From an uncultured Paracoccaceae bacterium (GTDB lineage Bacteria; Pseudomonadota; Alphaproteobacteria; Rhodobacterales; Rhodobacteraceae), in assembly GCA_947503965.1 (NCBI GenBank), contig CANNFU010000003.1:124001-188000 (forward strand): DNA of 64,000 bases. The letters are read 5' to 3'. The translations under genes and the position numbers were made by a program. Positions 62,496 through 64,000 of the stretch are shown here, one piece after another. The stretch's first letter is position 1, and each line of letters opens with the position of its first letter. Under the pieces are notes generated by a model. That model did not search any database and had not been told where the DNA came from. It saw nothing but the letters and a program-made list of their open reading frames with translations.

Positions 62496-64000
62496 GGGAC
62501 AACTCCGGCAGTTTCGGTGCAGCGGCAATCAGGGTCTGCGTGTAGGGGTGCTGGGGATTGGTGAACACCTGTTCCGTGTCCCCCTGCTCCACGATCTTGC
62601 CTGCCTGCATCACCATGACACGGTCCGTGACGGTGCGCACGACAGACAGGTCATGGCTGATAAACAGATACGCCAGCGGGCGCTTGCGGCAAAGATCGGC
62701 AATCAAGTCCAGCACCTGCGCCCGGACCGACACATCCAAAGCCGACACCGCCTCATCAAAGATGATCAGTTCCGGCTCAATAATCAGGGCGCGGGCAATT
62801 GCGATACGCTGTCGCTGACCCCCGGAAAATTCGTGGATGTATTTGCCCGCATCACCCGGCGACAACCCGACATCGCCAAGCGCCTTGGCAATCGCCGCCG
62901 CGCGCGCCTTGCCTTGGGGCGGATCGTCCAGCAGATGAAACGGCTCGGTGATCAGCCGGTCCACCCGGTGACGCGGGTTGAAGCTGCTGTAGGGATCCTG
63001 AAACACCACCTGCATGCGCCGCCGCACGGCAAGGTTCGGGCGATGATGGGTAAAGACCGGTTCGCCATCCAGCCGGATGTCCCCGCCCTGGACCTCCTCA
63101 AGCCCCAGAATCGCGCGGGTCAGGGTGGATTTCCCGCAACCGCTTTCGCCCACCAGCCCAACACGCTCGCCATGGTCCATCTGAAAACTCACATCGTCCA
63201 GCGCCCTGACCATCGGGCGCGGCCCCAACAGGGCCTTGCGGCGTGCAGGATAGTCGCGGACCACGTTGCGCACCGACAATAGCTGCCCGACACCCCCGAG
63301 TTCCGGCAGTTGGACAGCATGGCCCGACGCCTCAAACAAGGCCCGCGTATAGGGATGCTGCATATTGGCCAGCAACTGCGCCGTCGGCGCGGCCTCGACT
63401 ACGCGCCCCTTTTGCATGACCACGATATGATCAGCCACATCGGCCACCACAGCCAGATCATGAGTGATCAGCAAAAGCCCCATATCGAATTCACGCACGA
63501 GGTCTTGCAGCAGGTCCAGAATGCGCGCCTGCGTGGTCACATCCAGCGCCGTTGTCGGTTCATCCGCGATCAGCAGCTTAGGGCGCAGCGCAATCGCCAT
63601 CGCGATCACGACGCGCTGGCGTTGCCCCCCCGAAAGCTCATGGGGATACCGCGTGGGGGCGACCTTCAGCCCGACCCGTTCCAGCATCGCCGCAGCGCGC
63701 TGATGCGCTTCGACTTTCGTGGTCTTTTCATGGATCAGGATCGTCTCCGCCACCTGCGCGCCAATCGTCTGTACAGGGTTCAGCGCGGTCATCGGCTCCT
63801 GAAACACCATCCCCATCGCGTTGCCGCGCATCTGGCACAGATCCGGCTCCGCCGTTTGCAGGATGTCCACACCGTCAAGAAGGATTTGCCCTTGCGCCAC
63901 CGCCCCGCGCGGCAACAACCCCATGACAGACAGCGCCGTCATGGATTTGCCCGATCCGCTTTCCCCCGTGATCGCGACAATCTCGCCATGCTGCATCGAC
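62476..64000 (-). CDS. Peptide ABC transporter ATP-binding protein, fused double ATPase (5' end outside window)
   Basis: At least 507 residues with two ABC domains. Domain 1: Walker A GESGSGKSM, signature LSGGQRQRVVIAM, Walker B LLIADEPTTALDV. Domain 2 (from about 240): Walker A GESGCGKST, signature FSGGQRQRIAIAR, Walker B LIIFDEAVSALDV. The frame is open to the window edge and the first strand of domain 1 is missing, so the gene starts further along. It is of the YejF/GsiA type and belongs with permease and binding-protein genes outside the window. A second, distinct fused ATPase is at 9.2 kb. Confidence 0.9.
   Translation of the reverse strand, partial: SMQHGEIVAITGESGSGKSMTALSVMGLLPRGAVAQGQILLDGVDILQTAEPDLCQMRGNAMGMVFQEPMTALNPVQTIGAQVAETILIHEKTTKVEAHQRAAAMLERVGLKVAPTRYPHELSGGQRQRVVIAMAIALRPKLLIADEPTTALDVTTQARILDLLQDLVREFDMGLLLITHDLAVVADVADHIVVMQKGRVVEAAPTAQLLANMQHPYTRALFEASGHAVQLPELGGVGQLLSVRNVVRDYPARRKALLGPRPMVRALDDVSFQMDHGERVGLVGESGCGKSTLTRAILGLEEVQGGDIRLDGEPVFTHHRPNLAVRRRMQVVFQDPYSSFNPRHRVDRLITEPFHLLDDPPQGKARAAAIAKALGDVGLSPGDAGKYIHEFSGGQRQRIAIARALIIEPELIIFDEAVSALDVSVRAQVLDLIADLCRKRPLAYLFISHDLSVVRTVTDRVMVMQAGKIVEQGDTEQVFTNPQHPYTQTLIAAAPKLPELSHAVETV

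Noticed and set aside
58502..64000. Integrative element inserted at tRNA-Thr
   Set aside because: No integrase and no repeat of the tRNA 3' end were seen; only a GNAT remnant follows.
1..64000. CRISPR arrays, insertion sequences, prophage
   Set aside because: No regularly spaced repeats, transposase or phage structural genes are seen on either strand.

Overview
The window is a stretch of chromosome from an alphaproteobacterium of the Rhodobacterales, most likely a marine Roseobacter-group species (Loktanella/Yoonia-like by overall feel; genus not provable from here). Reasons: moderately high GC, the gene orders argJ-mutT / ppiC / divergent secA, rimP-nusA-ylxR-infB, rnd-kdsD-lptCAB-hpf-ptsN and tsaD/gpsA divergent from hemD-mic60-hemY, a ubiquinone (UbiG) pathway gene, an alphaproteobacterial-type heat-shock promoter before dnaK, and a Rhodobacteraceae-type dispersed hairpin in the urt operon. 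There are no phage genes, insertion sequences or CRISPR arrays. About 63 protein genes and one tRNA are packed tightly, many with 4-base ATGA or TGATG overlaps.

Layout. 1-3.1 kb: the end of a urea ABC transporter operon (urtB 3' part, urtC, urtD, urtE). 3.1-6.0 kb, minus strand: UDP-xylose synthase-like epimerase, GT90 glycosyltransferase and ubiG. 6-12.5 kb: proline iminopeptidase followed by a complete peptide ABC transporter (two permeases, fused double ATPase, Tat-exported binding protein). 12.5-13.8 kb: a possible structured small RNA and a Gly/Asn-rich secreted protein. 13.8-19.1 kb: rimP-nusA-ylxR-infB, with a promoter, a terminator-like hairpin and no clear ribosome binding site ahead of rimP. 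19.2-25.2 kb: DUF1579-like protein, mutT, argJ, a periplasmic parvulin and secA, with a candidate secA leader peptide ending in APPE. 25.3-30.4 kb: a membrane-anchored unknown, radC, dnaJ and dnaK. 30.5-39.3 kb: a surface-glycan block (ABC-2 permease, cysQ, kdsB, galU, two tandem paralogous GT2-like transferases, a GT14-like transferase, a double-domain sulfotransferase). 39.3-44 kb: ptsN, hpf, lptB, lptA, lptC, kdsD, rnd. 44-48.3 kb: a GGDEF-EAL protein, GNAT, HD hydrolase, GT8. 48.6-52.9 kb: ahcY, extensin-like M15 protein, small outer-membrane barrel, DUF2853, a possible sRNA between two terminators, EVE and YciI proteins. 52.9-58.6 kb: gpsA, tsaD, hemD, the alphaproteobacterial mitofilin homologue mic60, hemY, tRNA-Thr(CGT). 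58.6-64 kb: a GNAT remnant, then a minus-strand catabolic/peptide cluster (P1-family peptidase, SDR, membrane protein, aldehyde dehydrogenase, fused peptide ABC ATPase running off the end).

How it works together. Much of the window concerns the envelope: LPS core sugar KDO (KdsD, KdsB), LPS export (LptA/B/C), nucleotide sugars (GalU, UXS-like), several glycosyltransferases and a sulfotransferase, with CysQ available to remove the PAP by-product of sulfation. Two peptide importers sit beside peptidases. The item most worth testing is the 41-codon open frame that stops two bases before secA: it has a basic, hydrophobic signal-sequence-like start and ends RYAPPE, close to the RAPP-type ribosome arrest motif. 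Evidence against it is also recorded.
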